From positions 3,893-67,892 of the forward strand of contig JAJYCQ010000007.1 of the NCBI GenBank assembly GCA_021778315.1: DNA of 64,000 nucleotides, read 5' to 3'. Position numbers and translations under genes: made by a program. How positions within the stretch are numbered: the first letter of the stretch is position 1; every line of letters starts with the position of its first letter. Source of the DNA: Acidobacteriota bacterium (GTDB taxonomy: Bacteria; Acidobacteriota; Terriglobia; Terriglobales; Acidobacteriaceae). Positions 9,003 through 17,958 of this stretch are shown here, piece after piece. The notes under the pieces are model-generated. The model was not told where the DNA came from. It worked only from the letters and a program-made list of their open reading frames with translations, and searched no databases.

Positions 9003-9476
9003 CTAATGCCTTTCACGTCGGTATGCGCGGACGAAGTTGCTGACCGCAAAGTAAGCAAAGCCAAGGAATGCCGCCAGCTGCAGATAGAAAACGGCTGCGG
9101 TGTGCGAGTGAATCGGCAGTCGAATAGCTCCTCGTTGCTTCCACAAACCCTGTGATAGGAAGAGCGCGATCAGCATAAAGAATGAACCTGTAACCTGCAG
9201 CCACAACACGCTGGAAAATCGTGCCACGGGCGAGAGAACGGACCGTCCGAGCTTGCCGGCATGCTTCTGCGTCTGGGCAACCGTCCGCCGCGTCTCAACC
9301 ACGCGCTCGACCACCCTCGAGACCGTGGGCTGTGGCGTCGACGACCGACTCGCCGGGCGCGACGGGCCTGCCGCAGATGGATTGGGGGAGCTCGCCGCGT
9401 CCGCCGCCTTCAGCAGCGACTTCGCCGCATGGCGGGCACCGTACCCCAAAGCGCGACCGAATCGAACCCTGTCCAT
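9003..9476 (-). CDS. Small membrane protein, unknown function
   Basis: A 157-residue protein read from the ATG at 9476 (MDRVRFGRALGYGARHAAKS). The N-terminal half is basic and proline/serine-rich with a helical VSRVVERVVETRRTVAQ stretch. The C-terminal half has two hydrophobic segments (VLWLQVTGSFFMLIALFL and AVFYLQLAAFLGFAYFAV), ending in a basic tail. An upstream extension to 9674 is open but looks like intergenic sequence. It lies just upstream of gcvT on the same strand, 158 bases away. I do not recognise the family; a two-helix inner-membrane protein is as far as the sequence goes. Confidence 0.65.
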   Translation of the reverse strand: MDRVRFGRALGYGARHAAKSLLKAADAASSPNPSAAGPSRPASRSSTPQPTVSRVVERVVETRRTVAQTQKHAGKLGRSVLSPVARFSSVLWLQVTGSFFMLIALFLSQGLWKQRGAIRLPIHSHTAAVFYLQLAAFLGFAYFAVSNFVRAYRRERH

Positions 9477-9604
9477 AGTGCAACCAGTGTACTGTCCCGA
9501 GGTTCTTTCCCGCCCAAGTTCTACCCAGCAGACGTTGTGCTCCGCTTCTGCATCCAAACACCCGTGGCGCGCATTGTGATAATGATGAATAGAAGGGGCT
9601 GTGT

Positions 9605-9748
9605 ATGAAGAAGCTGGTTTGGTTGGTGGGTGGGATGGCGGCAGCGACGGTAGGGTTTCTGGTCTGGGATGCAAGACGCGTCAAACCGGTCGAAGAGTTG
9701 GCGCATCGCCTGGAAGAAGCCTGGGCCGATCACCATACGGTCGTGTAG
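9605..9748 (+). CDS. Tiny single-span membrane protein (47 aa)
   Basis: A short reading frame beginning MKKLVWLVGGMAAATVGFLVWDARR and ending HHTVV. It has AAGGGG just upstream, a basic N-terminus, one transmembrane segment (residues 4-20) and a charged amphipathic C-terminal helix (VEELAHRLEEAWADH). This layout is typical of small bacterial envelope proteins. It is in a different frame from the longer open frame over the same bases, whose translation there looks random. Divergent from the two-span membrane gene at 9003-9476. Function unknown. Confidence 0.6.
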   Translation: MKKLVWLVGGMAAATVGFLVWDARRVKPVEELAHRLEEAWADHHTVV

Positions 9749-9963
9749 CGAGCTTCATCCTCTGGAAATCTTTCCCTTTTCCGGTGTACAGAGGACTTGG
9801 CTTCTACTACGGCATCAGCGTAGTCTTAGATCAGTCAACACCCGCAGATGCCGTTCCCTCTGACGTTCGCAGGGAATACCCAATGCGTGGGATGGGCATT
9901 CCAGCTAGCAGTGAATTCAAGGCTTTTCCAAAAAGCTTGTTTCCGAAGAACGGGGAGGTGGCA

Positions 9964-10317
9964 TTGAATCAGCAGGTCAAAGACCTTATCCAGAAACTGG
10001 GCGAAGCGATCCACGAGTCGGTCAGCGAATCCGATCAGATCTCCGGAGTAGTTCGCGAGATACGCGAGCAGGGGTTCGACGTGTTGCTGATGCTCGAAGC
10101 GACCATTGGCCTCAATGAGGTTGAGGATGACGCCGAGGAAGTGGACGTTGACGAGGGAACCGAGGCCGAACCAGGCCCCTTTACCCGCCACGATCTCACT
10201 TTCCTGAAGTCGCTTCGCATCACCACCGAGGAAGTCGAGGCCACCGACACCTCTTCTCCGCAGCTGCCAAAACCGGCGCGTCAGGAATCGAAGCCTCAGG
10301 ATCCACCGGACGCCTAG
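9964..10317 (+). CDS. Acidic cytoplasmic protein, unknown function
   Basis: A 117-residue protein if started at TTG 9964, which has GGGGAGG five bases ahead. The frame is open much further upstream (to 9601), and ATGs at 9883 and 9892 are possible, but they lack a ribosome site and the upstream translation looks non-coding. The sequence starts LNQQVKDLIQKLGEAIHES, then DVLLMLEATIGL, followed by a strongly acidic stretch and a Pro/Ser-rich tail. It is predicted to be helical and soluble. It precedes glgC by 125 bases on the same strand. I do not recognise a characterised family. Confidence 0.6.
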   Translation: MNQQVKDLIQKLGEAIHESVSESDQISGVVREIREQGFDVLLMLEATIGLNEVEDDAEEVDVDEGTEAEPGPFTRHDLTFLKSLRITTEEVEATDTSSPQLPKPARQESKPQDPPDA

Positions 10318-10442
10318 TCTGCCATCGATTTGCCAAGAATTTCTCGGCGCTGATACTCTCGGGCGTCGCTGGCTGGAGTATTCTGCATCCCAGCAGAGTG
10401 CAGACGACGGTACCGACTAGATCCGTTCGAGAAGGTGGAATC

Positions 10443-11693
10443 ATGAGAGATACGTTAGGTGTTTTGCTTGCCGGTGGTGCTGGGGAACGGCTCTTTCCGC
10501 TCACACGTGACCGCGCTAAGCCAGCAGTTCCGTTTGCCGGGCAGTACCGCATCATCGATATAACGCTCTCCAACTGCATCAACTCCGATCTCCGTCACGT
10601 CTACATCCTGACCCAGTACAAAGCGCTCTCGCTCAACCGCCACATCCGCGAGGGATGGGGCCCTGTGGTTGCCAGCGAACTCGGTGAGTTCATCGAGATC
10701 CTGCCCCCCATGCAGAGAGTCTCCAAGAGTTGGTATCAGGGCACCGCCGACGCCGTCTTTCAGAACATCTACTCCATCGGGTCCGAGGAGCCAAAGTACG
10801 TCCTCATTCTCTCTGGCGATCACATCTACAAGATGAACTACGCGCTCATGAAGCAACAGCACGTAGACTCCGGAGCCGACGTCACCCTCGCCACTCTGCC
10901 CGTCACACCCGACAAGGTCTCCGAATTCGGAGTCGTCCAGGTTGCAAAGAATGGGGAGGTCACCGGCTTCGTCGAGAAGCCCAAAGAGACCAGCATTCGC
11001 TCCCCCTTTAACCCCGACATGGTCGACATCTCCATGGGCATTTACCTGTTCAATACCGACGTTCTCCTGCCCGAACTCGTCAAGGATTCCGAAGACCCCG
11101 ACTCCAAGCACGACTTCGGCCACGACATTCTGCCCAAGCTCCTCGGCCGCTACAAGGTCAATGCCTACAACTTCGTCGATGAGAATAAGCAGCGAGCTCT
11201 CTACTGGCGCGACGTCGGCACGCTCGAGGCCTACTACGAGGCCAACATGGACATCGCCGCCGTTGCCCCCACGTTCAACCTCTACGACAAAGCCTGGCCC
11301 ATGCGATCGCGAGCCTACCAGTATCCGCCCGCCAAGTTCGTCTTCGGCGAGCCCGGCCGCACCGGCATGGGGATCAACTCGATCGTCAGCGCTGGCTGCA
11401 TCGTCTCCGGATCGGTTCTGCGCAACTCCGTGCTCTCGCATGATGTGCGAGTAAACAGCTATGCGGACGTCGATTCCAGCGTCATCTTCGCGCACGTCAA
11501 CATTGGCCGTCACTGCCGCATCCGCCATGCCATCGTCGACCGCGACTGCCATATCCCGGACGGCACGGTCATCGGCTACGACCCGGCGGAGGATAAGAAA
11601 AATTACTTCGTTACGCCCACAGGCCTCACCGTCGTGACTCGCGATTACTCAGCCTATGAAAACCCCGTCTCTCCAGATTTTCTGCAAGGCTGA
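10443..11693 (+). CDS. glgC: Glucose-1-phosphate adenylyltransferase (ADP-glucose pyrophosphorylase)
   Basis: A 416-residue enzyme that makes ADP-glucose from glucose-1-phosphate and ATP, the committed step of glycogen synthesis. The N-terminal nucleotidyltransferase domain carries LLAGGAGERLFPLTRDRAKP and PFAGQYRIIDITLSNC; the mid-region YQGTADAVFQNI and ILSGDHIYKM are family motifs; the C-terminus is a left-handed beta-helix (SAGCIVSGSVLRNSVLSHDV). An upstream start at 10398 is open, but the ATG at 10443 follows GAAGGTGG and gives the standard length. The glgP fragment lies at the left edge, so glycogen metabolism is spread over this region. A palindromic terminator flanked by inverted family-A repeats follows the stop. 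Confidence 0.96.
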   Translation: MRDTLGVLLAGGAGERLFPLTRDRAKPAVPFAGQYRIIDITLSNCINSDLRHVYILTQYKALSLNRHIREGWGPVVASELGEFIEILPPMQRVSKSWYQGTADAVFQNIYSIGSEEPKYVLILSGDHIYKMNYALMKQQHVDSGADVTLATLPVTPDKVSEFGVVQVAKNGEVTGFVEKPKETSIRSPFNPDMVDISMGIYLFNTDVLLPELVKDSEDPDSKHDFGHDILPKLLGRYKVNAYNFVDENKQRALYWRDVGTLEAYYEANMDIAAVAPTFNLYDKAWPMRSRAYQYPPAKFVFGEPGRTGMGINSIVSAGCIVSGSVLRNSVLSHDVRVNSYADVDSSVIFAHVNIGRHCRIRHAIVDRDCHIPDGTVIGYDPAEDKKNYFVTPTGLTVVTRDYSAYENPVSPDFLQG

Positions 11694-11729
11694 GAAGCAG
11701 GGTTTAGGGATCAGAGATTAGGGATCAGA
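11693..11729. repeat. Family A repeat after glgC (direct copy)
   Basis: GAAGCAGGG followed by TTTAGGGATCAG and GATTAGGGATCAG words begins at the glgC stop codon. Together with the inverted copy at 11768-11791 it brackets the terminator. Confidence 0.75.
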
Positions 11730-11732
11730 CAA

Positions 11733-11767
11733 ATACAAAGGCCGCCTCACTGAGGCGGCCTTTGTAT
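11733..11767. terminator. Bidirectional terminator between glgC and an outer-membrane gene
   Basis: Palindrome ATACAAAGGCCGCCTCA / TGAGGCGGCCTTTGTAT with A and T runs on both sides, positioned between convergent genes, so it can stop transcription both ways. Confidence 0.9.
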
Positions 11768-11791
11768 CTAATACCTGTTGCCTAATCCCTG
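11768..11791. repeat. Family A repeat (inverted copy)
   Basis: CTAATACCTGTTGCCTAATC then CCTGCTTCT, the reverse complement of the family A word. It can pair with the copy at 11693-11729. Confidence 0.7.
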
Positions 11792-11794
11792 CTT

Positions 11795-12616
11795 CTATCT
11801 CTTGCCTATCCTGTACACGACGCCCATGGAGATCGCGAAGTACTCGCGCACCTCGGTACCAAGGTGCTCGAACACCAGGTCTGGCTGCAGGCGAATCGCC
11901 AACTTCGCACTCTCATTGAAGTCGATGCTGCCGCCCACCACACCGTACGGCCCAATGTGGTTGCAGTACAGGCCAAGATTACCCTGCTGTCCTAAACCCT
12001 GATCGGCCGCGCAGGCGCTCACCGGGCTGCTTCCCGGATAGTGGTTCACGGCATAGGTGTAGTCCCCGTAAACCCCGCCGCCTAGTACATGCAAGTCGAC
12101 CGCAGCATAGCGGTTCTTCGGTCCACGATACTGAATTCCGCCCATGCCGATGGTTTGCATGACCAGCACGCGGTTGTAGAACGGGCTGATGACCGGAGTC
12201 GTTCCGGCCCCAAAGCGGGCATCCGCTGCCAAGCCCAGGTGGCGCGTCAGCCAATAGGTTCCCATCGCCTCGCCGCCGCCCATGTTGAAGCGTACCGGAG
12301 TATTCTGCCCCGCCTGGTCGTTCATGAACAGCAAGCCTCCGTAGACCTCCCAGCGGTTGTCATACTTTGGGCCGGTGTAGGGAGCCAGCGCCGCCGCTGT
12401 GGCCTGCGAGACCGCAACCGTCCCCGGAGCAGCCAACGGCCTTTTCGTCTGACTGCTCGACTGCGAGTCGCTCGCCGCCGGATTCGGAGTTTGTGCCATC
12501 GCGGACGGTGTTCCAGCGGAGACAGCGATCGCCAGGCCCAGAAACAGGCCAAAGGTCGTCGCGCAGGCCACCGTACGGGTGGCAGGGTGTAGGGTCTTCT
12601 TGATCGGTTGCAGCAT
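11795..12616 (-). CDS. Outer-membrane beta-barrel-like protein
   Basis: A 273-residue protein starting MLQPIKKTLHPATRT at 12616, with GAGGAAG just upstream. The N-terminus is a signal peptide (hydrophobic FGLFLGLAIAVSAG, cleavage near AMAQ), followed by a Ser/Thr/Ala-rich linker and an alternating aromatic, glycine-rich region (NRWEVYGGLLFMND, FNMGGGEAMGTYWLTRHLG) that ends in GVVYRIGKR. This is the pattern of small OmpA/OprF-like 8- to 10-strand barrels. The frame remains open to 12763, but that part is not signal-like. Function unknown; structural or porin-like role inferred only from the barrel pattern. Confidence 0.75.
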   Translation of the reverse strand: MLQPIKKTLHPATRTVACATTFGLFLGLAIAVSAGTPSAMAQTPNPAASDSQSSSQTKRPLAAPGTVAVSQATAAALAPYTGPKYDNRWEVYGGLLFMNDQAGQNTPVRFNMGGGEAMGTYWLTRHLGLAADARFGAGTTPVISPFYNRVLVMQTIGMGGIQYRGPKNRYAAVDLHVLGGGVYGDYTYAVNHYPGSSPVSACAADQGLGQQGNLGLYCNHIGPYGVVGGSIDFNESAKLAIRLQPDLVFEHLGTEVREYFAISMGVVYRIGKR

Positions 12617-12891
12617 CTTCCTCGTTTGCGGGCTCGTGCGAGCGGCGCGGGTGAATCTGGTTTGCGCGCCATCACGAAGCCTCGTCTTGAGGATGTCGCG
12701 GAGCGTCTCTTCAAGGATATACCGGCGAACGCCTATGCCAGCCCCTCGAGGCGCCTTTTGCATCCAAATCGCCGCCCGCAGCGTAATCTACTTGACTGCC
12801 TGAGTTCTACAACCGGACATGAATCGTGGATCGTGCGACAATGAATCGTCGCCGTCCGGCATACGTCACGGACGGCAGTAGGGAGATTTAT

Positions 12892-13125
12892 ATGGGCGAA
12901 TTATTCCAACCGACGCACCTCATCATCCTCGCGGTGCTGCTCGTGATCCTGTTTGGCGGCAAGAAGCTGCCAGAACTCGGTAAAGGCCTTGGTGAAGGCC
13001 TCCGCGGCTTTAAAGAGGGCATGAAGGGCATCAACGATGACGTCAAGGCGGACGTCAAACCCGCCGAGACGGCGCACGTCGTCACCCCCAAGCCTGACGA
13101 AGCGACCAAGCCTCCCGCCGCTTAG
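12892..13125 (+). CDS. tatA: Sec-independent protein translocase TatA/TatE
   Basis: A 77-residue protein with one N-terminal transmembrane helix (HLIILAVLLVILFGG), the conserved hinge FGGKKLPELGKGLGEGLRGF and a charged amphipathic helix and tail. TatA subunits form the channel-like component of the twin-arginine pathway that exports folded proteins across the inner membrane. The frame opens at 12826, but the ATG at 12892 follows GGGAGA and gives the standard start MGELFQPTHL. No tatB or tatC is adjacent. The GH28 gene at 38967 has a twin-arginine-like leader and could be a client. A terminator follows. Confidence 0.93.
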   Translation: MGELFQPTHLIILAVLLVILFGGKKLPELGKGLGEGLRGFKEGMKGINDDVKADVKPAETAHVVTPKPDEATKPPAA

Positions 13126-13141
13126 CGCATCTGCATCTCAC

Positions 13142-13181
13142 AAGAGCGACGCCCGCGCTACTGTGCGGCCGTCGCTCTTTT
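13142..13181 (+). terminator. Terminator after tatA
   Basis: Stem AAGAGCGACG / CGTCGCTCTT with an 18-base loop and trailing TTTT, 17 bases after the tatA stop. Confidence 0.8.
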
Positions 13182-13215
13182 CGATTTCAGATCCCCAGCA
13201 CGAGGTCGTCTCTGC

Positions 13216-14076
13216 ATGAAATTCAAGTCTCCGCATCTCATCCCTCCCCATTCCAAGGTCCGACTCTCGCGCATATCCACTACCAACCACGATGGCATCG
13301 TCGATAAGGATGCAGCGGACGCCGTCGTCGCCAAACACCGCGAACAACTTGAAGCCCTCCAGGAGGTCTTCTACGCCTCCCAGAAGAAAGCCCTGCTCAT
13401 CGTCCTACAGGGCATGGACACCGCCGGCAAGGACGGCACCATCCGCCACATCTTCTCCGGCATCAACCCGCAGGGCTGCGACGTCTCGTCCTTCAACGTC
13501 CCCACGCCCCTCGAAGCGCAGCATGAATTCCTGTGGCGCTGCCAGAAGCGAGTCCCCGCCCGCGGCATGATCGGCATCTTCAACCGCTCCCACTACGAGG
13601 ATCTTCTCTCCCCCTGGGTCCACGGCAAAATCGACGACAAGACCGTTCCCCGCCGCCTCAAGGACATCAACGCCTGGGAGCAGACCCTGACCGACGAAAA
13701 TGTCGTGATCCTCAAGTTCTATCTCCACATCTCGCGCGCCGAGCAGACCGATCGCCTGCAGGCCCGCATCGACACCCCCGACAAGCGCTGGAAGCTCTCT
13801 CCCGCCGACTTCGCAGAGCGCCAATTCTGGCCAAAGTACATGGACGCCTACGAAGACATTTTGCGTCATACCAGCCACAAACACGCTCCCTGGTTCGTCA
13901 TCCCCTCCGATGCCAAGTGGTACCGCAACGTCGCCATCTCCTCGATCCTCGTCGAGGCCATGCGAGGGCTGAACCTCAAATATCCACCGGCGTCGTTCAA
14001 TCCCGCAGGCATTGACCTCAAGGAGGAGTCGCCCTCGCAGGTCGCAAAGCATGCCGCCAAGCGTGTTGCAAAGTAG
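13216..14076 (+). CDS. ppk2: Polyphosphate kinase 2 family protein
   Basis: A 286-residue cytoplasmic kinase that uses inorganic polyphosphate to phosphorylate nucleotides (or the reverse). The Walker-A-like loop is VLQGMDTAGKDGTIRH, the lid/Walker B region reads MIGIFNRSHYEDLL, and KRWKLSPADFAER and APWFVIPSDAKWYRN are later PPK2 motifs. The N-terminus (FKSPHLIPPHSKVRLS) and single-domain length match the short PPK2 class. Whether AMP, ADP or both are acceptors is not decidable by eye. It stands alone, with the tatA terminator upstream and a convergent transporter gene downstream. Confidence 0.93.
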   Translation: MKFKSPHLIPPHSKVRLSRISTTNHDGIVDKDAADAVVAKHREQLEALQEVFYASQKKALLIVLQGMDTAGKDGTIRHIFSGINPQGCDVSSFNVPTPLEAQHEFLWRCQKRVPARGMIGIFNRSHYEDLLSPWVHGKIDDKTVPRRLKDINAWEQTLTDENVVILKFYLHISRAEQTDRLQARIDTPDKRWKLSPADFAERQFWPKYMDAYEDILRHTSHKHAPWFVIPSDAKWYRNVAISSILVEAMRGLNLKYPPASFNPAGIDLKEESPSQVAKHAAKRVAK

Positions 14077-14100
14077 GCAATCGCGCCTAACGGCTCCGTC

Positions 14101-15024
14101 TCATAACGTAATCATCACCACCGCCGCCAGTGCAGCGATCATCCCTGCCGCCTGCCGTCTGGTAGGCTGCTCCTTCAGATACCACGCCGCCAGCAGAATC
14201 GTCCCTGCCGGATACAAACTCGCGACTACCGATGCCACATCCAACCTGCCCAGTCGCGCCGCCACGAGAAAGAGCATATTTCCCCCGGTATCAAGCAGCG
14301 CCACACCCGCCGCCCACCACAACACCGTCTTCCTGAACCATTGTCCCGGGTGCCCCACATTTTGCGTTTTAGGTGTGGGTTGAGGCTGCGACCGTGACCC
14401 CGCCAGACCCATGACCGCGAGGATCAGCAGGCACAGCGTGATGCTGCTCGCCCTAGCAATCGCCATCGGCATCACGAGTCCCAGCGGACTCGCCATCTTC
14501 AGCGCCACAAAATAAATTCCAAACGCCACGCCCGCAAAGATCGACAGCACCATCGTGCTGCTCGATTCGCCCACGCTCTCCGGCGAATCCCCAGCCGCGA
14601 TCAGCCAGATCGCCCCGCCCGCCAGCACAAACCCCGCCAGACGCATCGCCCCCGGAGCCCCCTCCATCCAACTTGACACCACCGCTGGAATGGCCGCCGC
14701 CAGCAACCCGCTTACCGCCGCCGAAACGCCCATCCCGCCCCTGCTCAGTGCCATATAAAACGCCACCACGCCCAGAGATCCGGTCACACCTCCAACCATC
14801 GCCCAGAGTACGGGTGCCCCATGCGGCAGAACGGCATGTTGCCCCCACAGTGTCGCCAGCAGCAGGCTCAGGCTGATCGCATGAGCCAGGATGACGAACC
14901 GAATCGCTCCGGGCACACGTCCTCCCGCGGCCTTTACCCCCATGCCGCCGGAAAAATCACCGCCGCCCCAGGAGGCGGCGGCAGCGAGCGCAATCAGCGC
15001 GTTCTTGTGGATCTCAAACCCCAT
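14101..15024 (-). CDS. EamA (DMT) family transporter carrying an in-frame palindromic insert
   Basis: A 307-residue inner-membrane protein with about ten hydrophobic segments in two repeated EamA halves (first half around residues 5-140, second about 155-300). Members export or import small metabolites; the substrate is not predictable. It lies four bases after the end of the VWA gene start side (VWA stop at 15028) on the same strand. Between the two halves, residues about 206-227 (SQPQPTPKTQNVGHPGQWF) are encoded by the family C palindrome at 14345-14379. The insert lies in a loop, so the protein is probably still functional. Confidence 0.85.
   Translation of the reverse strand: MGFEIHKNALIALAAAASWGGGDFSGGMGVKAAGGRVPGAIRFVILAHAISLSLLLATLWGQHAVLPHGAPVLWAMVGGVTGSLGVVAFYMALSRGGMGVSAAVSGLLAAAIPAVVSSWMEGAPGAMRLAGFVLAGGAIWLIAAGDSPESVGESSSTMVLSIFAGVAFGIYFVALKMASPLGLVMPMAIARASSITLCLLILAVMGLAGSRSQPQPTPKTQNVGHPGQWFRKTVLWWAAGVALLDTGGNMLFLVAARLGRLDVASVVASLYPAGTILLAAWYLKEQPTRRQAAGMIAALAAVVMITL
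14345..14379. repeat. Family C palindrome inside the EamA transporter gene
   Basis: Starts CCCGGGTGCCCCACA and closes with TGTGGG, so the arms CCCACA/TGTGGG can pair around a 14-base loop. The constant CGGGTGCCCCA arm is shared with the copies at 18356, 20127, 60952 and 62186. Confidence 0.75.
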
Positions 15025-15027
15025 CGC

Positions 15028-16383
15028 CTACGGGGTTGCCGGTGCCGTCACCGGTGCTGCTCTCCGCCGGTTATCGGCAGCCGACGGATAGTAGCCGTCC
15101 TTGCAGGTGATCGTCAGCCCAGGCCTCATCACTCGTACCTCGGTGTGACGATAGGTCTCGTTATAAGGAGACTCATGCGTGTAATATCCCACCGTGTACT
15201 GTGCACGAACCTCGTCGGTTATCCGCGCGAAGCTCTCCTCGATGCCCTTGGGCCGGAACTCAGGATCGGTCTGCCCTCCAGTCTCTGCGGTGTACTTCGG
15301 AAGTACATCGTCGCGCATTGTCAACGGCAGATGGATCCGGTCAAGAAAGCCGAGGCCCGGTATCGCCGCATCGCCCACCAGCGTCGCCCATACGGTCACA
15401 TTGTTGGTCAGCAGATACTTGATGACCTCTTTCTGACTCGCCTTGCTACCGTACTCCTTGCCATCCGAGATCACATACACAATGCGCCGCCGGTCAGGAC
15501 TGGCCTTAGCCGCCTCCTGCGCCGCCATCAAGATCGCATCGTTCAGCGTATGAAACTCGCGAGGAACCGTGAACGACATATTGCCTGCGGAGTGCCCCGG
15601 ATCGATAACGCCGTCGACCGGCTCATTATTGATCACCGAACCGTGTGACAGCGGCCCTGTCATCCCCATCAATGGATCGCGCCCCACGCCCTTCGACCTC
15701 TCCAGCACCGCACCAAGGCGTGCACTCTGCGCCGCCGTGAAGCCTGTCTGCTTGGTCACGCCGTTGTTATACGTGAACACCGACACCTCGTCGTAGGGCG
15801 TAAATGCTCCCTGCAACGCACTCAGCGAGGCATTGATCTTCTCCATCGTGTCGTGCGTCACGCTCTGGTCAATCACCAGGGCTACGGACAACGGAAACGG
15901 ATCCGCAGTAAACAGTCTCAACTGCTGACGTAGACCATTCTCATACACCCGCACATCCCGCCAAGTGATCCCCGGGACCAGGCGGCCCTTCGAGTCCTTC
16001 ACCGTGAACGGAATCTGGTGAAACTGCACATTCACCGACAGCCTGTTCGCCGCACTCGCGGTCGATTCCGGCGGAGGTCCCTGATCTTCCTGCGCTGCCT
16101 GCGGAGTGGGCGCTGGAGCCGCGGGTAGAGCACCACCCGGCGTCACTCCGCCATTCCCGCTTGTCGCTTCATCGGGTGCCACTGGGGCTGACGGCAACGC
16201 TGGAGCCACGGGCCGGATCGACTTCAGATTCGGGAGCGTCTGCGGCACAGGTGCATCTGGTACGTTCTGCTGTGTCGGCTGTGCATTCGTCGCCGGAGTT
16301 CCTTGTCCGTTCGCCGGACTTCCTGCCGCAGCCAGTGCCAGCACCAATCCGCCCACCCACATCATTTGCTTTCCCAACGTCAT
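15028..16383 (-). CDS. Secreted VWA domain protein (acidobacterial VWFA-related type)
   Basis: A 451-residue protein with a signal peptide (MTLGKQMMWVGGLVLALAAA, cleavage near ANG), a Pro/Ala-rich linker and a C-terminal von Willebrand A domain. The MIDAS-like motif reads ALVIDQSVTHDT, a degenerate form of DxSxS. The lead-in FTVKDSKGRLVPGITWRDVRVYENG and the closing YTVGYYTHESPYNETYR match the family known as acidobacterial VWFA-related (TIGR03436). These are exported, of unknown function, and present in many copies in Acidobacteriota. It is divergent from a second member at 16740. Confidence 0.87.
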   Translation of the reverse strand: MTLGKQMMWVGGLVLALAAAGSPANGQGTPATNAQPTQQNVPDAPVPQTLPNLKSIRPVAPALPSAPVAPDEATSGNGGVTPGGALPAAPAPTPQAAQEDQGPPPESTASAANRLSVNVQFHQIPFTVKDSKGRLVPGITWRDVRVYENGLRQQLRLFTADPFPLSVALVIDQSVTHDTMEKINASLSALQGAFTPYDEVSVFTYNNGVTKQTGFTAAQSARLGAVLERSKGVGRDPLMGMTGPLSHGSVINNEPVDGVIDPGHSAGNMSFTVPREFHTLNDAILMAAQEAAKASPDRRRIVYVISDGKEYGSKASQKEVIKYLLTNNVTVWATLVGDAAIPGLGFLDRIHLPLTMRDDVLPKYTAETGGQTDPEFRPKGIEESFARITDEVRAQYTVGYYTHESPYNETYRHTEVRVMRPGLTITCKDGYYPSAADNRRRAAPVTAPATP

Positions 16384-16739
16384 CCCTCATCCTCTTTCGC
16401 GAGCATCAGGCAGCACCACCTCTGGACCTGCAACAAGGAGTCTTTAGCCTTTCGCTAAGCCCAACTCCTTCGCACTCCAGCGGCGGCGCGGCGCGCAACG
16501 CATCCTCTAGAGACTACCAGCGCGGAGCCGCCCCCGCATCACTCTTCGACTTCTTCCATCCCGGAGGTTCCCCTCCTCTCACTCTGACGCGTAACCCACC
16601 CACTTCGTTGCGCCCCATCCTCCGGGAGCTCTCTGCCCGCTTGCCTACGCTCATCCACCCCGTCCTCAGCCTCTCGAGGAAAATAAAGCCACACCCTTGC
16701 TGTCGCCAAAATACCCTGCAATAGCGTCTAATAGTGCAT
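16384..16739. other. Intergenic region between two divergent VWA genes
   Basis: 356 bases without a supportable gene. It is C/T-rich on the plus strand and must hold both divergent promoters, but I see no clear -10/-35 pair, repeat or hairpin. Confidence 0.5.
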
Positions 16740-17807
16740 ATGCGTCTGGTCTCTGTGCGCCGTTTTTCTCCTCTCCCGCTCGCACTCGTGCTCGCCTCCG
16801 CCACGGCTCTCCGCGCTCAGGAGGCCCCGTCCCCCGACGCCCCTCCTCCCCCCAGCAAGGCCGCTCCCCAGCAGGAGCACGTCGGCCACGCCAACGAAAC
16901 CCTCAATCTCAACGTCAACCTCGTCGACGCCTACTTCTCCGTCCGCGACAAGAACGGCTACGTCGCCGGCCTCGGCAAAGAAGATTGCCAAGTCTACGAG
17001 GACAACAAGCTCCAGACCATCAAAAACCTCACCCAGGAGAAAAATCTCCCTCTCACCATCGGTATCCTCCTCGACACCAGCGGCAGCCAGCAGAACGTTC
17101 TCCCCCTCGAGCAGGAGTCCGGAGCGCGCTTCCTCAAAGAGGTCCTCACCCCCAAGGACGAGGCCTTCCTCATCTCCTTCGACGTCAACGTAGACCTGCT
17201 CTCCGACTACACCAACAGTCCCCGCGAGCTCACCCGCGCCATCAACCAGGCTTCCATCAACACCGCCAGCTCCTCCGCCGGAATCCCCGGCATCGGCGGC
17301 GGCCCCATGCCCACTAGCAATCCCCGCGGAACCCTGCTCTACGACGCCGTCTACCTCGCCGCCCACGACAAGCTCAACTCCCAGACCGGCCGCAAAATCA
17401 TCGTCATCCTCACCGACGGCGGCGACCAGGGTTCTCAGGAAACCCTCAAGTCCGCCTCCGAAGCCGCCCAGAAGGCCAACAGCATCGTCTACGTCATCCT
17501 CATCGCCGACCACGCCTTCGGCGGAGCCTTTGGCAGTCCCTTCAACGGCAAAGCCCAGATGGAGCAGCTAGCCCGCGAGACCGGTGGCCGCGTCATCGAC
17601 GTAGGCAACAACGGCCGCCGCCTCGAAGACGCCTTCGACCAGATCCAGGACGAACTCCGCACCCAATACCTCCTCAGCTACACCCCCGCCAACACCACCG
17701 CCGACGGCAAATACCGCAAGCTCGAAATCGACTGCGGCAAGGGCAACACCGTTCAGGCCCGCAAAGGCTACTACGCCATCACCGGCGACGCCGACCCCGA
17801 CAACTAG
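16740..17807 (+). CDS. Secreted VWA domain protein (acidobacterial VWFA-related type)
   Basis: A 355-residue exported protein. The signal peptide is MRLVSVRRFSPLPLALVLAS with cleavage near LRAQ. The domain begins VDAYFSVRDKNGYVAGLGKE, a lead-in shared with the neighbouring VWA gene. The MIDAS motif is DTSGSQQN (DxSxS), complete here, unlike the neighbour. ILTDGGDQGS and the closing YLLSYTPANTTADGKYRKLE, KGYYAI are family features. A GTG at 16734 could add two residues; the ATG at 16740 is preferred. The two divergent paralogues probably arose by duplication. Role unknown; metal-dependent protein binding outside the inner membrane is inferred from the fold. Confidence 0.88.
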   Translation: MRLVSVRRFSPLPLALVLASATALRAQEAPSPDAPPPPSKAAPQQEHVGHANETLNLNVNLVDAYFSVRDKNGYVAGLGKEDCQVYEDNKLQTIKNLTQEKNLPLTIGILLDTSGSQQNVLPLEQESGARFLKEVLTPKDEAFLISFDVNVDLLSDYTNSPRELTRAINQASINTASSSAGIPGIGGGPMPTSNPRGTLLYDAVYLAAHDKLNSQTGRKIIVILTDGGDQGSQETLKSASEAAQKANSIVYVILIADHAFGGAFGSPFNGKAQMEQLARETGGRVIDVGNNGRRLEDAFDQIQDELRTQYLLSYTPANTTADGKYRKLEIDCGKGNTVQARKGYYAITGDADPDN

Positions 17808-17829
17808 CCGCTACGCCCCCCATCAGCGC

Positions 17830-17950
17830 ATCTGCATTGCCGTTGCCTTTGCTCTCTCCCACACCCAACCAAACTCTCGTCATCCTAGAGCGAAGCGAAG
17901 GACCACTGTATTGGCTGTTGCTGTTGCTTTTGCCGTTGCCCTTAGCTCTC
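17830..17950. repeat. Family B REP-like element plus GCAA-type tract (inverted)
   Basis: CGTCATCCTAGAGCGAAGCG then AAGGACCACTGTATTGGC, followed by CTGTTGCTTTTGCCGTTGCC-type sequence. It is the reverse complement of the family B units at 35.8, 40.6 and 53.7 kb and fills the gap between a VWA gene and hisA. Confidence 0.75.
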
Positions 17951-17958
17951 GTCCCCTC